64,000 bases of DNA from Thioclava arctica (GTDB lineage: Bacteria; Pseudomonadota; Alphaproteobacteria; Rhodobacterales; Rhodobacteraceae): assembly GCF_040892615.1 (NCBI RefSeq), contig NZ_JBFRYC010000004.1:124001-188000 (forward strand), read 5' to 3'. How positions within the stretch are numbered: the first letter of the stretch is position 1; every line of letters starts with the position of its first letter. The position numbers and the translations under genes are program-made. This document shows, in pieces, positions 8,261 through 18,102 of this stretch. Below the pieces are notes generated by a model. That model saw nothing but the letters and a program-made list of their open reading frames with translations, did no database searches and was not told where the DNA came from.

Positions 8261-10480
8261 ATGACCCTACGCCGCCAGATATTGATCCTGCCGATCTTCG
8301 TGGCCCTTCTTGCCTGCGCATTAATGGAGATCGGGACCATCTGGATGAGCCAGCAGGTCGATACTATGACCCGCGCCAATCTGATGGATGGCGCTGACGC
8401 GCGGTTACAGGCCAAGATCGCATCGGCAGAGCACGAGGCGTTGGATCGCGCAAAGCTGATCGCGGGCCTGCCGCAGGTGCAAGCGGCAATGGCTGCGCGC
8501 GATGATGGCGCGCTTGAGGCGATTTTGGCAAAAAACTGGCCGGTTTTGCGCGATGAAACCGGGATTGATCAGCTGCAATTTCATACCGCACCCGCGACCT
8601 CGCTGATCCGCATTCACAATCTCGACAAACGCGGCGATGACCTGTCAGCGTTCCGCAAAACAGTGGTTGATGTGAATACCTCCGGCAAGGCGATTTCTGC
8701 GCTCGAAGCGGGCAAGGCGGGGATTGGCGCGCGTGGCGTAGTTTCCGTCGTGCATAACGGTGTTCAAGTTGGCTCGGTTGAGGTTGGATTGAATGTCGGG
8801 CAAAGCCTGCTTGATGAACTCGCCAAGACCACCGGGGTGAACTACGAATATTACGCCTATCAGTCACAAGGCCCCGCCAAGATGCTGGCCAAAACCGGGG
8901 ACAGCCCCGCATTCCTGAGTGCCGCACAGCTCACAGAGCTGCATGCGGGTGGCACACTGGAGGGGGATATCAACATTGCCGGCGCGCAAAACTTTCTGCG
9001 CGCGTTTGCCATTCGCGACTATAGCGGTGATGTGGTCGGGGTGTTTTCGATGGCCTCGCCTTCAACGCAGGTCGCGGCCCTCAACGCAATGATGACGAAA
9101 ATATCGCTCGTCCTTGCGGCTGTGACCTTTGTGGTCTCGGCGCTGATTGCATGGCGGCTCGGCGGGGCGATCGTGCGCCCGATCTCGGGATTGGCCAAGG
9201 CCACGCAAGGGATTTCGCAAGGCGATCTCACCACACAGGTCGCAGGAACACATCGCAACGATGAACTGGGAGACATGGCCCGCGCCCTCACGGTTTTTGC
9301 CGAAAACCTCGAAAAGAACGCGCAGATGCAAAACGCCTTGCGCATCGAAGAGGAAAACGCCCGTCAGGCAGAGGCCAAGCGTCAGGCCGAGGCGCGCGAG
9401 GCGGAAATAAATCAAGCCGCAGCCAAGGAAGAGGCCGAGGAACTGCGGCGCCAGGTCCAAGCAGAGGAACAAGCGGCCCTGCGCGAGCGTGAAGAGGTCG
9501 CGCGGCGCCAGCTTGAGGAACAGGCGCAGATCGTTTCGGTTCTAGCGGCTGGCCTCAATGCCTTGGCGCATGGCAATCTGGCCAGCACGCTTGAAGATGC
9601 CTTGCCGGGCGAATACGAACAGTTGCGCATTGATTTCAACGCAGCTGTGGCCCAGCTCGCGCGCTCGCTTTACCAGATTGAACAGGGCGCACAGCTGATT
9701 GATTCCGAGGCGCAAACGGTTGCCACTTCGGCGGACGAACTGGGCCAGCAAACTGAACGCAACGCCGCCACGCTAGAGCAAACCGCCGCTGCGCTGAATG
9801 AATTGACCGTTTCGGTGCAATCTGCAGCCGAGGGCGCACAATCAGCGCGTTCGCTGGCCAATGACGCGCGCGGCCATGCCGAAAGCGGTGCGCAGATCGT
9901 GGAAAACGCGGTCTCTGCGATGGCGGGGATCGAAAGTTCGGCCAAGTCGATCTCGCGCATCACATCGGTAATCGATGATATCGCGTTTCAAACCAACCTG
10001 CTTGCGCTCAATGCCGGGGTTGAGGCGGCACGTGCGGGCGAGGCCGGGCGCGGTTTTGCCGTTGTCGCCTCTGAAGTGCGCGCGCTGGCGCAGCGATCCT
10101 CGGATGCGGCCAAGGAAATTTCGGAACTCATTGCCTCGTCAGATGTGCAGGTGCAATCGGGCGTTACTTTGGTGGGGCAGACCGGCGAGGCGCTTGGGCG
10201 GATCGTGACGTCGGTGCGCGATATTCACGACCGAGTCAGCACCATCGCCGTCTCGTCGGGCGAGCAAGCCAGCGGCATTTCCGAAATCAACTCCGCCTTA
10301 CATCTGCTCGATCAGGCAACTCAACGCAGCGCGGCGATGTTTGATCGCACCACGACCGCGAGCCGGGCCATGCTGGGGGAAAGTGCGCGCCTGATGGGAT
10401 CGGTCGCAGCCTTTACGCTGCCCGATCCGGCAACGATCAAGGCGGCCCAAGACCCAACCGCGATGATCGCGGCGCAATAA
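8261..10480 (+). CDS. Methyl-accepting chemotaxis protein with periplasmic dCache_3-like sensor
   Basis: A membrane chemoreceptor of 739 residues. The first transmembrane helix is at about residues 7-27, followed by a periplasmic domain to about 278. That domain contains the HxAPATS-IRIHNLDKRGDDLSAFRKTV pattern typical of dCache_3 sensors. The second helix is at about 280-302, then HAMP. An Ala/Glu/Arg-rich coiled coil at about 356-423 separates HAMP from the methyl-accepting domain. The signalling hairpin tip (DDIAFQTNLLALNAGVEAAR) is near residues 570-590. It should signal to CheA/CheW; the ligand is unknown. No CheR-docking pentapeptide is seen at the C-terminus. The ATG at 8261 follows a weak GGAG. 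No other che genes are nearby, so this is an orphan receptor. Confidence 0.92.
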   Translation: MTLRRQILILPIFVALLACALMEIGTIWMSQQVDTMTRANLMDGADARLQAKIASAEHEALDRAKLIAGLPQVQAAMAARDDGALEAILAKNWPVLRDETGIDQLQFHTAPATSLIRIHNLDKRGDDLSAFRKTVVDVNTSGKAISALEAGKAGIGARGVVSVVHNGVQVGSVEVGLNVGQSLLDELAKTTGVNYEYYAYQSQGPAKMLAKTGDSPAFLSAAQLTELHAGGTLEGDINIAGAQNFLRAFAIRDYSGDVVGVFSMASPSTQVAALNAMMTKISLVLAAVTFVVSALIAWRLGGAIVRPISGLAKATQGISQGDLTTQVAGTHRNDELGDMARALTVFAENLEKNAQMQNALRIEEENARQAEAKRQAEAREAEINQAAAKEEAEELRRQVQAEEQAALREREEVARRQLEEQAQIVSVLAAGLNALAHGNLASTLEDALPGEYEQLRIDFNAAVAQLARSLYQIEQGAQLIDSEAQTVATSADELGQQTERNAATLEQTAAALNELTVSVQSAAEGAQSARSLANDARGHAESGAQIVENAVSAMAGIESSAKSISRITSVIDDIAFQTNLLALNAGVEAARAGEAGRGFAVVASEVRALAQRSSDAAKEISELIASSDVQVQSGVTLVGQTGEALGRIVTSVRDIHDRVSTIAVSSGEQASGISEINSALHLLDQATQRSAAMFDRTTTASRAMLGESARLMGSVAAFTLPDPATIKAAQDPTAMIAAQ

Positions 10481-10508
10481 GGTGTCGCGCGCTAACCGCT
10501 GCCGCGTG

Positions 10509-11471
10509 CTAACCGGTGCGGCGAAAATCAATCGGGGTTTTGCCGGTTTTGGCGTGAAAGGCGCGGGTGAAATAGGCCGGGCTGGTATAGCCCAGACTGG
10601 CCGCGATCTCTTTGACGGGCAGTTTTGTGTCGCGCAACAATTCGCGCGCTTCATATAGCCTGCGCTCTTGCAGCATTTCGGACGCGCCTTTGTTGCAGCT
10701 TTCGCGACAGGCGCGCGTCAGATGCGTCAACGTGACCCCCAACTCATCCGCCATCTCACCAACCCCGATGCCCGAGCGGAAATTCCGCTCTACCAAGGTA
10801 GTGAAGCGTGCCACCAACCGACGCGCGCCCGAGGGCTGGATCGCAGCCGTCTGATTGGAGGCAATCTGGCGCTCCAGCCAGACGCTCAAAAGCCCAAGCT
10901 GGTGCTGTAGCGCCCGGTCTGCGGCAGGGCGGTCGCTGTCCAACTCACGTTGCACCGCCTCAATGATCGACCCGATCTCGCCTTGTGCGACCCCGTCGCG
11001 CACTCGTAAATGCTGGATCGCATGGGGTAGCACGACATCGCTGTCACGCCCAAAATGCACGATCTGTCCTTGCGGTTGTGAGCCCAATTCATAGGAATGC
11101 ATCACCCCGGCGGGAATGAAGATCACGTTATTGGGGCCGTAGCCGCGCGTCACACCGCCCAACGTGATACGCCCCTGGCCACGGGTGAACCACAGCAAGC
11201 ATGGCTCAGAGCGTGCGCGCATCGCCTCGACGCGCCAGCGCCCGGCCTTGGCCAAGCGACTGATCTGGCTAATGCGCACCGCGGAAGGCGCGGCTGGCAG
11301 GGAACTGCGGGCCGCCTCGGGGCCGCGTGCGTCTGCCGGATTCCGGGGCTTGGATTGCGAAAACTGCGACAGCGGCGGGGTCGAAAAAAGTTTCACTTTT
11401 GCGATCTTTCGAAGGGCGGAATGCGTTAATATTACCTTGTAACCCGCTTTCAACCAATAGTTTTTCAACAT
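10509..11471 (-). CDS. AraC family transcriptional regulator
   Basis: A regulator of up to 320 residues. A cupin-like arm and sensor domain (GQGRITLGG to FIPAGVMHSYEL, about 90-130) is followed by a C-terminal double helix-turn-helix (about 235-318) with the usual second-helix signature VKEIAASLGYTSPAYFTRAFH. The start is uncertain: the ORF opens at 11471 without a good ribosome binding site, and the first ~45 residues look poorly conserved. It ends 28 bases from the chemoreceptor stop on the opposite strand. Target genes are unknown; the unlinked position gives no hint. Confidence 0.85.
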   Translation of the reverse strand: MLKNYWLKAGYKVILTHSALRKIAKVKLFSTPPLSQFSQSKPRNPADARGPEAARSSLPAAPSAVRISQISRLAKAGRWRVEAMRARSEPCLLWFTRGQGRITLGGVTRGYGPNNVIFIPAGVMHSYELGSQPQGQIVHFGRDSDVVLPHAIQHLRVRDGVAQGEIGSIIEAVQRELDSDRPAADRALQHQLGLLSVWLERQIASNQTAAIQPSGARRLVARFTTLVERNFRSGIGVGEMADELGVTLTHLTRACRESCNKGASEMLQERRLYEARELLRDTKLPVKEIAASLGYTSPAYFTRAFHAKTGKTPIDFRRTG

Positions 11472-11498
11472 TGTCCCTGCATCGCTGTGGCGGCAGGG

Positions 11499-12389
11499 TC
11501 ACGCACACGCGATCTTGTGCCAAGCCTTCATGCGAGCACGAAACCAAGTGCGTTGACGCTTGGCATATTGGCGAGAAGCCGCCTGTGCACGGCTGCGCGC
11601 GGTCTCCAGATCGACCTCATCGCGCAGATAGGCGATCAATTCGGGCGCTCCGATTGCACGCGCCCAGAGCGCCTCGGGGTCCCAGATCGGTTCGACGGCG
11701 CGCACCTCATCCAACGCGCCCTGTTCCAGCATCAGATCAAAGCGGCGATCAATGCGATCTGCCAACCAGTCGCGATCGGCCTCCAGCAGCAGGGGCACGC
11801 AATCGCGCAGCGCCAGCAGCGGCGCGGGGGTGCGTGCCTGCCAAACCGCAAGCCCCTCACCTGTCGTGCGCAACACTTCCCAGGCGCGCTGCACCCGCAT
11901 CGGGTTTTGCGTATCGATCTGCGCGCGCGTGGTGGCGTCCAGTTCGCCCAAAAGCGCGCCATGCCCCTCACGGTTGCGTCGCGCATCTGCCTCGGCGCGG
12001 ATGGCGGGCGGGGTGGCGGGAATCTGCGCCAATCCTTGCGTGAGAGCGGTGAAATACAGCCCCGTCCCCCCGACAATGATCGGGCGCGGGCCGCCTTGGG
12101 CGTGATCGGCCAAGATCGTCGCCACCTCTTTGAGCCAATGGCCCACCGAATAGTCGGCCCCCGGCGCAATATGACCATAAAGGCGATGGGGCGCGCGCGA
12201 TTCCTCATCGACCGAAGGGCGCGCCGAGAGCACCCGCCAGCACGACCAGACCTGCAACGCATCGGCATTCACCACCACGCCCCCCGCTGATTGCGCGATT
12301 TCCAACGCCAGCGCGGATTTGCCGCTGGCCGTCGGTCCGGCAATCAAAACCGGGATATTTGACGCGATTTCAGGCAGGTTTTGCAGCAT
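11499..12389 (-). CDS. miaA: tRNA dimethylallyltransferase
   Basis: MiaA transfers a dimethylallyl group to N6 of A37 in tRNAs reading UNN codons. The 296-residue protein starts with the P-loop GPTASGKSALALEIA (residues about 18-32), followed by NADALQVW and the VGGTGLYF motif, all diagnostic. The ATG at 12389 is preferred; an in-frame GTG at 12404 is possible, and neither has a strong ribosome binding site. It is divergent from pyrH across about 125 bases. Confidence 0.95.
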   Translation of the reverse strand: MLQNLPEIASNIPVLIAGPTASGKSALALEIAQSAGGVVVNADALQVWSCWRVLSARPSVDEESRAPHRLYGHIAPGADYSVGHWLKEVATILADHAQGGPRPIIVGGTGLYFTALTQGLAQIPATPPAIRAEADARRNREGHGALLGELDATTRAQIDTQNPMRVQRAWEVLRTTGEGLAVWQARTPAPLLALRDCVPLLLEADRDWLADRIDRRFDLMLEQGALDEVRAVEPIWDPEALWARAIGAPELIAYLRDEVDLETARSRAQAASRQYAKRQRTWFRARMKAWHKIACA

Positions 12390-12515
12390 AATAAAGCCGA
12401 TCACAGGATCACAAGGGCAGGGCGGGTGCGATCCCTCGCCACGAGAGGTTGAACCCGGCCCCCATTTGCGACATTTTGCGCGCCGATGACAACCGTCTGA
12501 CCTGAGGGGACCGCA

Positions 12516-13247
12516 ATGAGCGACGAGACGCTACCGCAAACCAAATATAAACGTGTCCTTCTCAAGATTTCAGGCGAGGCGCTGATGGGCGATCAGGGCT
12601 ATGGCCTGCACCCGCCGACCGTGGCGCGCATCGCGCGCGAGGTGCAATCGGTCCATGAGATGGGCGTCGAGATTTGCATGGTGATCGGGGGAGGCAATAT
12701 TTTCCGCGGGCTGGCAGGCTCGGCCCAAGGGATGGAACGCACGACCGCTGACTACATGGGCATGCTGGCCACGGTGATGAACGCGCTTGGCATGCAGGCG
12801 CAGCTTGAGGCATTAGGGCTGCACACCCGCGTCATCAGCGCGATCCCGATGGATGAGGTCTGCGAGCCCTACATTCGCCGCCGCGCCGTGCGTCACCTTG
12901 AAAAGAAACGGATTTGTATCTTTGCTGCGGGCACCGGCAACCCCTATTTCACCACCGACACCGCCGCGACCCTGCGCGCCAATGAGATGAATTGCGAAGC
13001 GATCTTCAAGGGCACCAAGGTGGATGGCGTCTATGATAAAGACCCGATGAAATTCGACGATGCCAAGCGCTATGACACGGTCAGCTATGACGTCGTGCTG
13101 CAAAAGAACCTGGGCGTGATGGATGCCTCGGCGATTGCTTTGGCGCGCGACAATAACAAGCCGATCATCGTGTTTTCGCTTGATGAGCCGGGCGGGTTTC
13201 GTGGCATCCTTGCGGGGCAGGGCACCTACACACTTGTGCAGGGTTAA
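12516..13247 (+). CDS. pyrH: Uridylate kinase (UMP kinase)
   Basis: PyrH phosphorylates UMP to UDP, a step in pyrimidine nucleotide synthesis. At 243 residues it has family length and shows the amino-acid-kinase fold motifs: VLLKISGEALMG at the N-terminus, VIGGGNIFRG, the FAAGTGNPYFTTDTAA loop and KVDGVYDKDP. GAGGGGA lies just before the ATG. It heads the long rightward envelope/translation block (pyrH-frr-uppS-cdsA-dxr-rseP) conserved in alphaproteobacteria. Confidence 0.97.
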   Translation: MSDETLPQTKYKRVLLKISGEALMGDQGYGLHPPTVARIAREVQSVHEMGVEICMVIGGGNIFRGLAGSAQGMERTTADYMGMLATVMNALGMQAQLEALGLHTRVISAIPMDEVCEPYIRRRAVRHLEKKRICIFAAGTGNPYFTTDTAATLRANEMNCEAIFKGTKVDGVYDKDPMKFDDAKRYDTVSYDVVLQKNLGVMDASAIALARDNNKPIIVFSLDEPGGFRGILAGQGTYTLVQG

Positions 13248-13328
13248 GAGCCACGCAAATGCTATCTTTCGCCTCGGCACTGCGCTAAACCAGTGCCCGA
13301 GGCTGCAACCAAGACGGAAAAACCAACA

Positions 13329-13892
13329 ATGTCCGACGAGATTGAGATCGACACCGATGACCTTGAGCACCGCATGAAAGGTGCCATGACTTCGCTCAAA
13401 CATGAATTTGCTTCGCTGCGCACGGGGCGGGCTTCGGCCTCGATGGTCGAGCCGGTGATGGTGGATGCCTACGGCTCCATGACCCCGATCAACCAGGTCG
13501 GCACCGTGAACGTCCCCGAGCCGCGCATGGTCACCGTGAACGTCTGGGACAAGGGTCTGGTCGGCAAGGTTGAAAAGGCGATCCGCGAAAGCGGGCTGGG
13601 GATCAACCCGCAGACCAACGGCACGATCATCATGCTGCCGATCCCTGAATTGAACGAGGAACGCCGCCGCGAGCTGACCAAGGTCGCAGCGCAATATGCC
13701 GAAAGCGCGCGCGTCGCGATCCGCAATGTGCGCCGCGACGGGATGGACCAGATCAAGAAAGCCAAAAGCAACGGCATGTCAGAAGATGACGTGAAGTTCT
13801 GGGAAACCTCCGTGCAAGAACTGACCGATACCCACACCGCGCTGGTGGATAAGGCACTTGAGGGCAAACAAGCCGAAATCATGCAGGTCTGA
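13329..13892 (+). CDS. frr: Ribosome recycling factor
   Basis: RRF splits post-termination ribosomes with EF-G. The 187-residue protein has the expected length and motifs: LRTGRASASMVEPV, the VTVNVWDK stretch and the LTKVAAQYAESARVAIRNVRRD C-terminal helix. The start at 13329 (MSDEIEID) fits family length; the longer upstream reading adds 12 non-conserved residues. It lies 81 bases after pyrH and 18 bases before uppS. Confidence 0.97.
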   Translation: MSDEIEIDTDDLEHRMKGAMTSLKHEFASLRTGRASASMVEPVMVDAYGSMTPINQVGTVNVPEPRMVTVNVWDKGLVGKVEKAIRESGLGINPQTNGTIIMLPIPELNEERRRELTKVAAQYAESARVAIRNVRRDGMDQIKKAKSNGMSEDDVKFWETSVQELTDTHTALVDKALEGKQAEIMQV

Positions 13893-13910
13893 GGCGAAAG
13901 AATCCCCGAA

Positions 13911-14669
13911 ATGGCGCTGCGAGACGACAAGCCGGCCAAGAAGGCCCCCGCATCTGTTATGACCGATTATGGCGTGCGCCATGTCGCGATTATCATGGAT
14001 GGCAATGGGCGCTGGGCCAAACGGCGTGGCTGGCCACGTTTGGCGGGCCATCGCAAGGGCGCTGAGCAGATCAAGAAAATCGTGCGCGAGGCCCCTGATC
14101 TGGGCATCCGCTACATGACGATCTACGCCTTTTCGACCGAGAATTGGAAACGCTCGCTGATCGAAGTGCTTGGCCTGATGAAGATGTTTCGCTTTATGAT
14201 CCGGCGCGAGGCGGATGCGCTGGCCACTGAAGGCGTGAATCTGCGCTTTATCGGGGATCGCTCGCGCCTTGATCCGGCGTTGCGCGAAACGATGGACGCG
14301 ATCGAAGCACGCACCAAGACCAATACTCGCCTGACGCTGGCGGTCGCAATCAATTACGGCGGGCGCGATGAGCTGCGCCGTGCTGCCGCCCAGCTGGCGC
14401 TCGATTGCGCAGAGGGTCGCATTGCCGCCGAGGATATCGATGATGAAGCGTTGGCCGCGCGGCTTGACACGGTGGGCATGCCCGACCCTGATCTGGTGAT
14501 CCGCACATCTGGTGAAACCCGGATTTCCAATTTCCTGTCTTGGCAGGCGGCCTATGCTGAATATGAGTTTACCGAAACGCTTTGGCCTGATTTTACGGTC
14601 GAAGAGCTGACCGACATCTTGGCCCGTTTCAGCGGGCGTGAGCGCCGCTTTGGCGGGGTGCAACCGTGA
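13911..14669 (+). CDS. uppS: Undecaprenyl diphosphate synthase
   Basis: A cis-prenyltransferase that elongates farnesyl-PP to the C55 carrier for peptidoglycan and other polymers. The 252-residue protein has the catalytic Asp30 in IIMDGNGRWAKRRG, the YAFSTENWKR motif and the C-terminal ETRISNFLSWQAAYAEYEF block. An N-terminal ~20-residue extension precedes the core. The stop overlaps the GTG start of cdsA by 4 bases, so the two are translationally coupled. Confidence 0.96.
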   Translation: MALRDDKPAKKAPASVMTDYGVRHVAIIMDGNGRWAKRRGWPRLAGHRKGAEQIKKIVREAPDLGIRYMTIYAFSTENWKRSLIEVLGLMKMFRFMIRREADALATEGVNLRFIGDRSRLDPALRETMDAIEARTKTNTRLTLAVAINYGGRDELRRAAAQLALDCAEGRIAAEDIDDEALAARLDTVGMPDPDLVIRTSGETRISNFLSWQAAYAEYEFTETLWPDFTVEELTDILARFSGRERRFGGVQP

Positions 14670-15463
14670 GCGCGCCAAAGCTGGGCGGCAAATGGGGCGA
14701 TCTGGCGCCGCGATTTGCGTCAAGTCTGGCGATGGTCGTGGTGGGTGTTTTCGCGATTTGGTGGGGCGGGCCGGTCTTTGCAGGGCTTGCTGTCGTGGTC
14801 AGCGCGCTGATGATCTGGGAATTGATGATGATGCTCGCGCCCAATCGCGCGGGCAATGCGGTCGGGTTGGCGCTTGTTGCGGCGGCAGTGCTGGTGGCGG
14901 TGCTCTGGCTGCACAGCCCGTTTGCGCTGCTCTATCTGCTGATCGTGCCGATCCTTGCGCTTGCCTATGCACGCGGGCGGCGTCTGGTTGGCGCGGCCTA
15001 TGCGTTTGCGATCATGCTGACAGGTTATGGTCTGGTGGCGCTGCGCGAGGGGGCAGGGCTTAGCGTGATCTTCTGGATCGTCGTTGTGGTGGTTGTCTCT
15101 GATATTGCTGGATATTTCGTGGGACGCCTGATGGGTGGCCCGAAATTCTGGCCCAAGATTTCGCCGAAGAAAACATGGTCTGGCACCGTTGCGGGCTGGG
15201 TTGGGGCTGCCCTTGTCGGGGTGGTTTTCGTGCAGTTCGGGGCCGCGACCTCGCTGATCTGGATTTCGCCGCTTCTGGCGTTTGCCGGGCAGATGGGGGA
15301 CATCGTGGAAAGCGCGCTCAAACGCGCGGTCGGGGTCAAGGATAGTTCTGCGCTGATCCCCGGCCATGGCGGCGTGCTGGATCGTTTTGACGCGCTGACG
15401 GGGGCGGTGGTTTTTCTTATCTTGTTGTCGCAAGTGATGCCGCTGCCGCTCACGGAAGGCTAA
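14666..15463 (+). CDS. cdsA: Phosphatidate cytidylyltransferase
   Basis: CdsA makes CDP-diacylglycerol, the precursor of all phospholipids, at the inner membrane. The 265-residue protein is hydrophobic with about seven membrane segments and ends with the CdsA signature SALKRAVGVKDSSALIPGHG (about residues 213-232) followed by GVLDRFDAL. It begins with GTG, inside the uppS stop (GTGA overlap). dxr follows after 3 bases. Confidence 0.95.
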   Translation: MSAPKLGGKWGDLAPRFASSLAMVVVGVFAIWWGGPVFAGLAVVVSALMIWELMMMLAPNRAGNAVGLALVAAAVLVAVLWLHSPFALLYLLIVPILALAYARGRRLVGAAYAFAIMLTGYGLVALREGAGLSVIFWIVVVVVVSDIAGYFVGRLMGGPKFWPKISPKKTWSGTVAGWVGAALVGVVFVQFGAATSLIWISPLLAFAGQMGDIVESALKRAVGVKDSSALIPGHGGVLDRFDALTGAVVFLILLSQVMPLPLTEG

Positions 15464-15466
15464 GCG

Positions 15467-16645
15467 ATGCGCAGAATTTCGATATTCGGGGCGACGGGTT
15501 CTATTGGTGAAAGCACGTTTGATTTGCTGATGCGCCAAGGTGGGCCAGAGGCGTTTCACACGGTCGCGCTAACGGGCGGGCGCAATATCAAGCGGCTGGC
15601 CGAGATGGCGCGTGCGCTGCGGGCCGAGATCGCCGTGACCGCCTATGAGGATTGCTACGCCGATCTGGTTGAGGCGCTTGGCGGCAGCGGTATCGCTGTG
15701 GCCGCAGGCCCCGCAGCACTGATCGAAGCCGCCCACCGCCCCGCCGATTGGGTGATGTCGGCGATTGTGGGCGCGGCGGGTCTTGCGCCGGGCTTTGCGG
15801 CGCTGTCTCAGGGGCGCACGCTGGCGCTGGCCAATAAGGAATCGTTGGTCACCGCTGGCCCGCTGCTGCTGGGCGAGGCGCGCGCGCATGGCGCCACGAT
15901 CCTGCCCGTGGATAGCGAACATTCCGCAATCTTTCAGGGCCTCGTGGGCGAGGATATGGCGGCGGTCGAGCGCATCATCATCACGGCCTCAGGCGGCGCG
16001 TTTCGCGACTGGCCGATGGAAAAACTGGCCGCGGCCACGGTCGCGCAGGCCTCATCCCACCCCAATTGGGACATGGGTCAGCGCATCACGATCGATTCCG
16101 CGTCGATGTTTAATAAGGCCTTGGAAGTCATTGAGGCTAAAGAATTCTTCGCCATAGCGCCTGAGCGAATTGAGGTTGTCGTGCATCCGCAATCCATCGT
16201 GCATGCGTTGGTGGGGTTTAATGATGGCGGGCTGATGGCGCATATGGGCGTGCCCGACATGCGCCACGCGATTGGCTATGCGCTCAACTGGCCGACGCGG
16301 CATAAACTGCCGGTGGAACGGCTCGATCTGGCCAAAATCGGCCAGCTTGATTTTCGCGCTCCCGATCCGCTGCGCTACCCGGCCTTGCGTCTTGCGCGCG
16401 AGGTGATGGAGATCGGCGGGATGGCGGGGGCGGCTTTCAACGCGGCCAAAGAGACCGCGCTGGATCAGTTTATCGCGGGCCGGATCGGCTTTCTCGATAT
16501 GGCGGGTCTGGTCGAGGATGTTTTGACGGACATGAGCGCGCGGCAGGGCCTTGGAAATGCCGCGATGAGCCTAGATAACGTGCTGCACACCGATACCGAA
16601 GCGCGCAGGCTCGCCCTCGCGCTCTGTGATCAAAAAAGGATTTGA
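15467..16645 (+). CDS. dxr: 1-deoxy-D-xylulose-5-phosphate reductoisomerase
   Basis: Dxr performs the second step of the MEP isoprenoid pathway, supplying the prenyl units used by UppS next door. The 392-residue protein shows the NADPH motif FGATGSIGEST (about 4-14), ALANKESLVTAG, VDSEHSAIFQ and the SGGAFRDWP and HPNWDMGQRITIDSAS blocks around the metal and substrate sites. It lies 3 bases after cdsA and is followed 3 bases later by rseP. Confidence 0.96.
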   Translation: MRRISIFGATGSIGESTFDLLMRQGGPEAFHTVALTGGRNIKRLAEMARALRAEIAVTAYEDCYADLVEALGGSGIAVAAGPAALIEAAHRPADWVMSAIVGAAGLAPGFAALSQGRTLALANKESLVTAGPLLLGEARAHGATILPVDSEHSAIFQGLVGEDMAAVERIIITASGGAFRDWPMEKLAAATVAQASSHPNWDMGQRITIDSASMFNKALEVIEAKEFFAIAPERIEVVVHPQSIVHALVGFNDGGLMAHMGVPDMRHAIGYALNWPTRHKLPVERLDLAKIGQLDFRAPDPLRYPALRLAREVMEIGGMAGAAFNAAKETALDQFIAGRIGFLDMAGLVEDVLTDMSARQGLGNAAMSLDNVLHTDTEARRLALALCDQKRI

Positions 16646-16648
16646 GTT

Positions 16649-17992
16649 TTGGATCTTCTGCCCCAGTTCGGCAATCTGCTCTATACTGTTGTCGCGTTTG
16701 TCGTGGCGCTTTCGATCATCGTGGCGGTTCATGAGTTTGGCCATTACATCGTCGGGCGCTGGTCGGGCATCAAGGCCGAGGTGTTTTCCTTGGGCTTTGG
16801 CCCCAAGCTGCTGAGCCGGGTGGATAAACATGGCACGCGCTGGCAGATCGCGGCGATCCCGCTGGGCGGGTATGTGAAATTCCTTGGCGATGCGAATGCG
16901 GCCTCGGCGGGCGCGGATGAAGAAGAGATGGCGCAACTCAGCGATGCCGAGCGTCGCCACACCATGCATGGCGCCCCGCTTTGGGCGCGCGCAGCGACCG
17001 TGGTGGCGGGCCCGGTGTTCAACTTTATCCTGTCGATTGCCATCATTTCGGGGCTTACAATGTGGTCAGGGCAGGCGACAGATACGCCTGATATCGACAC
17101 TATCGTGGCCCTGCCCCAAGGGGCGGTTGGGCTGCAGCATGGCGACAAGATCGTGGCCGTGAATGGGATCAAAATTTCGGATTACGCCGCCTTGAACAGT
17201 GCGATTGATCAGATGCCTGCCGGGCCGACAGTGCCCTACACGGTTGAACGCGCAGGAAAAACGCTGGATGTGACGGGACCGCAGCTGTTTCCGGCACGCT
17301 TTGCCGGGATCGCGCCAAACTCTGCCGCTTATGATGCGGGACTGCAGGGCGGTGATGTGATTACGGCGATTGACGGCACTCCGATCTGGCGGTTTGCGGA
17401 TTTGCAAGACGCGGTGAAGGCGGGCGATGGGGCGCCGATGGTGCTGTCGATCTGGCGCTCTGAAAACGGCGGCGCGCCCAAGGTGTTTGACGTCACGCTT
17501 GTGCCGCGCCGCACTGATATTCCCAATGGCAAAGGCGGGTTTGAGACCCGTCTGTTGATCGGCGCGACGGGCAGCTACATGTTCACCCCGATGACGGTCG
17601 CAGTTGGTCCGGTAGACGCGCTGACGGGGGCGGTGAAATCCACCTATGGCATCGTCGCGCAGTCGGTTTCCGGCATCAAGGCGATGATCGCGCAGCAGAT
17701 TTCCTCGTGTAACCTGTCAGGCGCGCTGCGCATTGCGGAAACCTCGGCTGCGGCGGCCAAATCCGGCCCGCTGGAGTTCATCTGGTTTATCGCGGTGCTC
17801 TCCACGGCGGTGGGGTTTCTCAATCTGTTCCCGATTCCGGTTCTGGATGGTGGTCACCTGATGTTTCACGCCTATGAGGCGCTGGCGGGCAAGCCCCCGT
17901 CCGAGTGGCTGATGAACGTGTTCATGTCGGTGGGGCTGGCTTTGGTCGCTACGCTGATGCTGTTTGGTCTGTGGAACGATATCACCTGCTAA
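16649..17992 (+). CDS. rseP: Site-2 zinc metalloprotease RseP
   Basis: An inner-membrane intramembrane protease of 447 residues. It carries the zinc motif HEFGH at residues 28-32, two PDZ-like segments in the middle (about 140-205 and 205-285), and the third-ligand motif PIPVLDGGHLMF near the C-terminus. Family members cleave anti-sigma factors and remnant signal peptides. The start is a TTG at 16649, supported by AGGA 8 bases upstream, the exact position of the first hydrophobic helix and tight spacing after dxr. It precedes bamA, as usual, with a small gene between. Confidence 0.95.
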   Translation: MDLLPQFGNLLYTVVAFVVALSIIVAVHEFGHYIVGRWSGIKAEVFSLGFGPKLLSRVDKHGTRWQIAAIPLGGYVKFLGDANAASAGADEEEMAQLSDAERRHTMHGAPLWARAATVVAGPVFNFILSIAIISGLTMWSGQATDTPDIDTIVALPQGAVGLQHGDKIVAVNGIKISDYAALNSAIDQMPAGPTVPYTVERAGKTLDVTGPQLFPARFAGIAPNSAAYDAGLQGGDVITAIDGTPIWRFADLQDAVKAGDGAPMVLSIWRSENGGAPKVFDVTLVPRRTDIPNGKGGFETRLLIGATGSYMFTPMTVAVGPVDALTGAVKSTYGIVAQSVSGIKAMIAQQISSCNLSGALRIAETSAAAAKSGPLEFIWFIAVLSTAVGFLNLFPIPVLDGGHLMFHAYEALAGKPPSEWLMNVFMSVGLALVATLMLFGLWNDITC

Positions 17993-18102
17993 GGTCCCGC
18001 TCGGCGCGGCTGCCGCAATTTTGCCCTAATTGGCTCTGAATTGCGCCATTTTCAGGCGATAGGTGTTGAATATGTGGGTTTGTGCCGAAAAAGGATCGCG
18101 CT

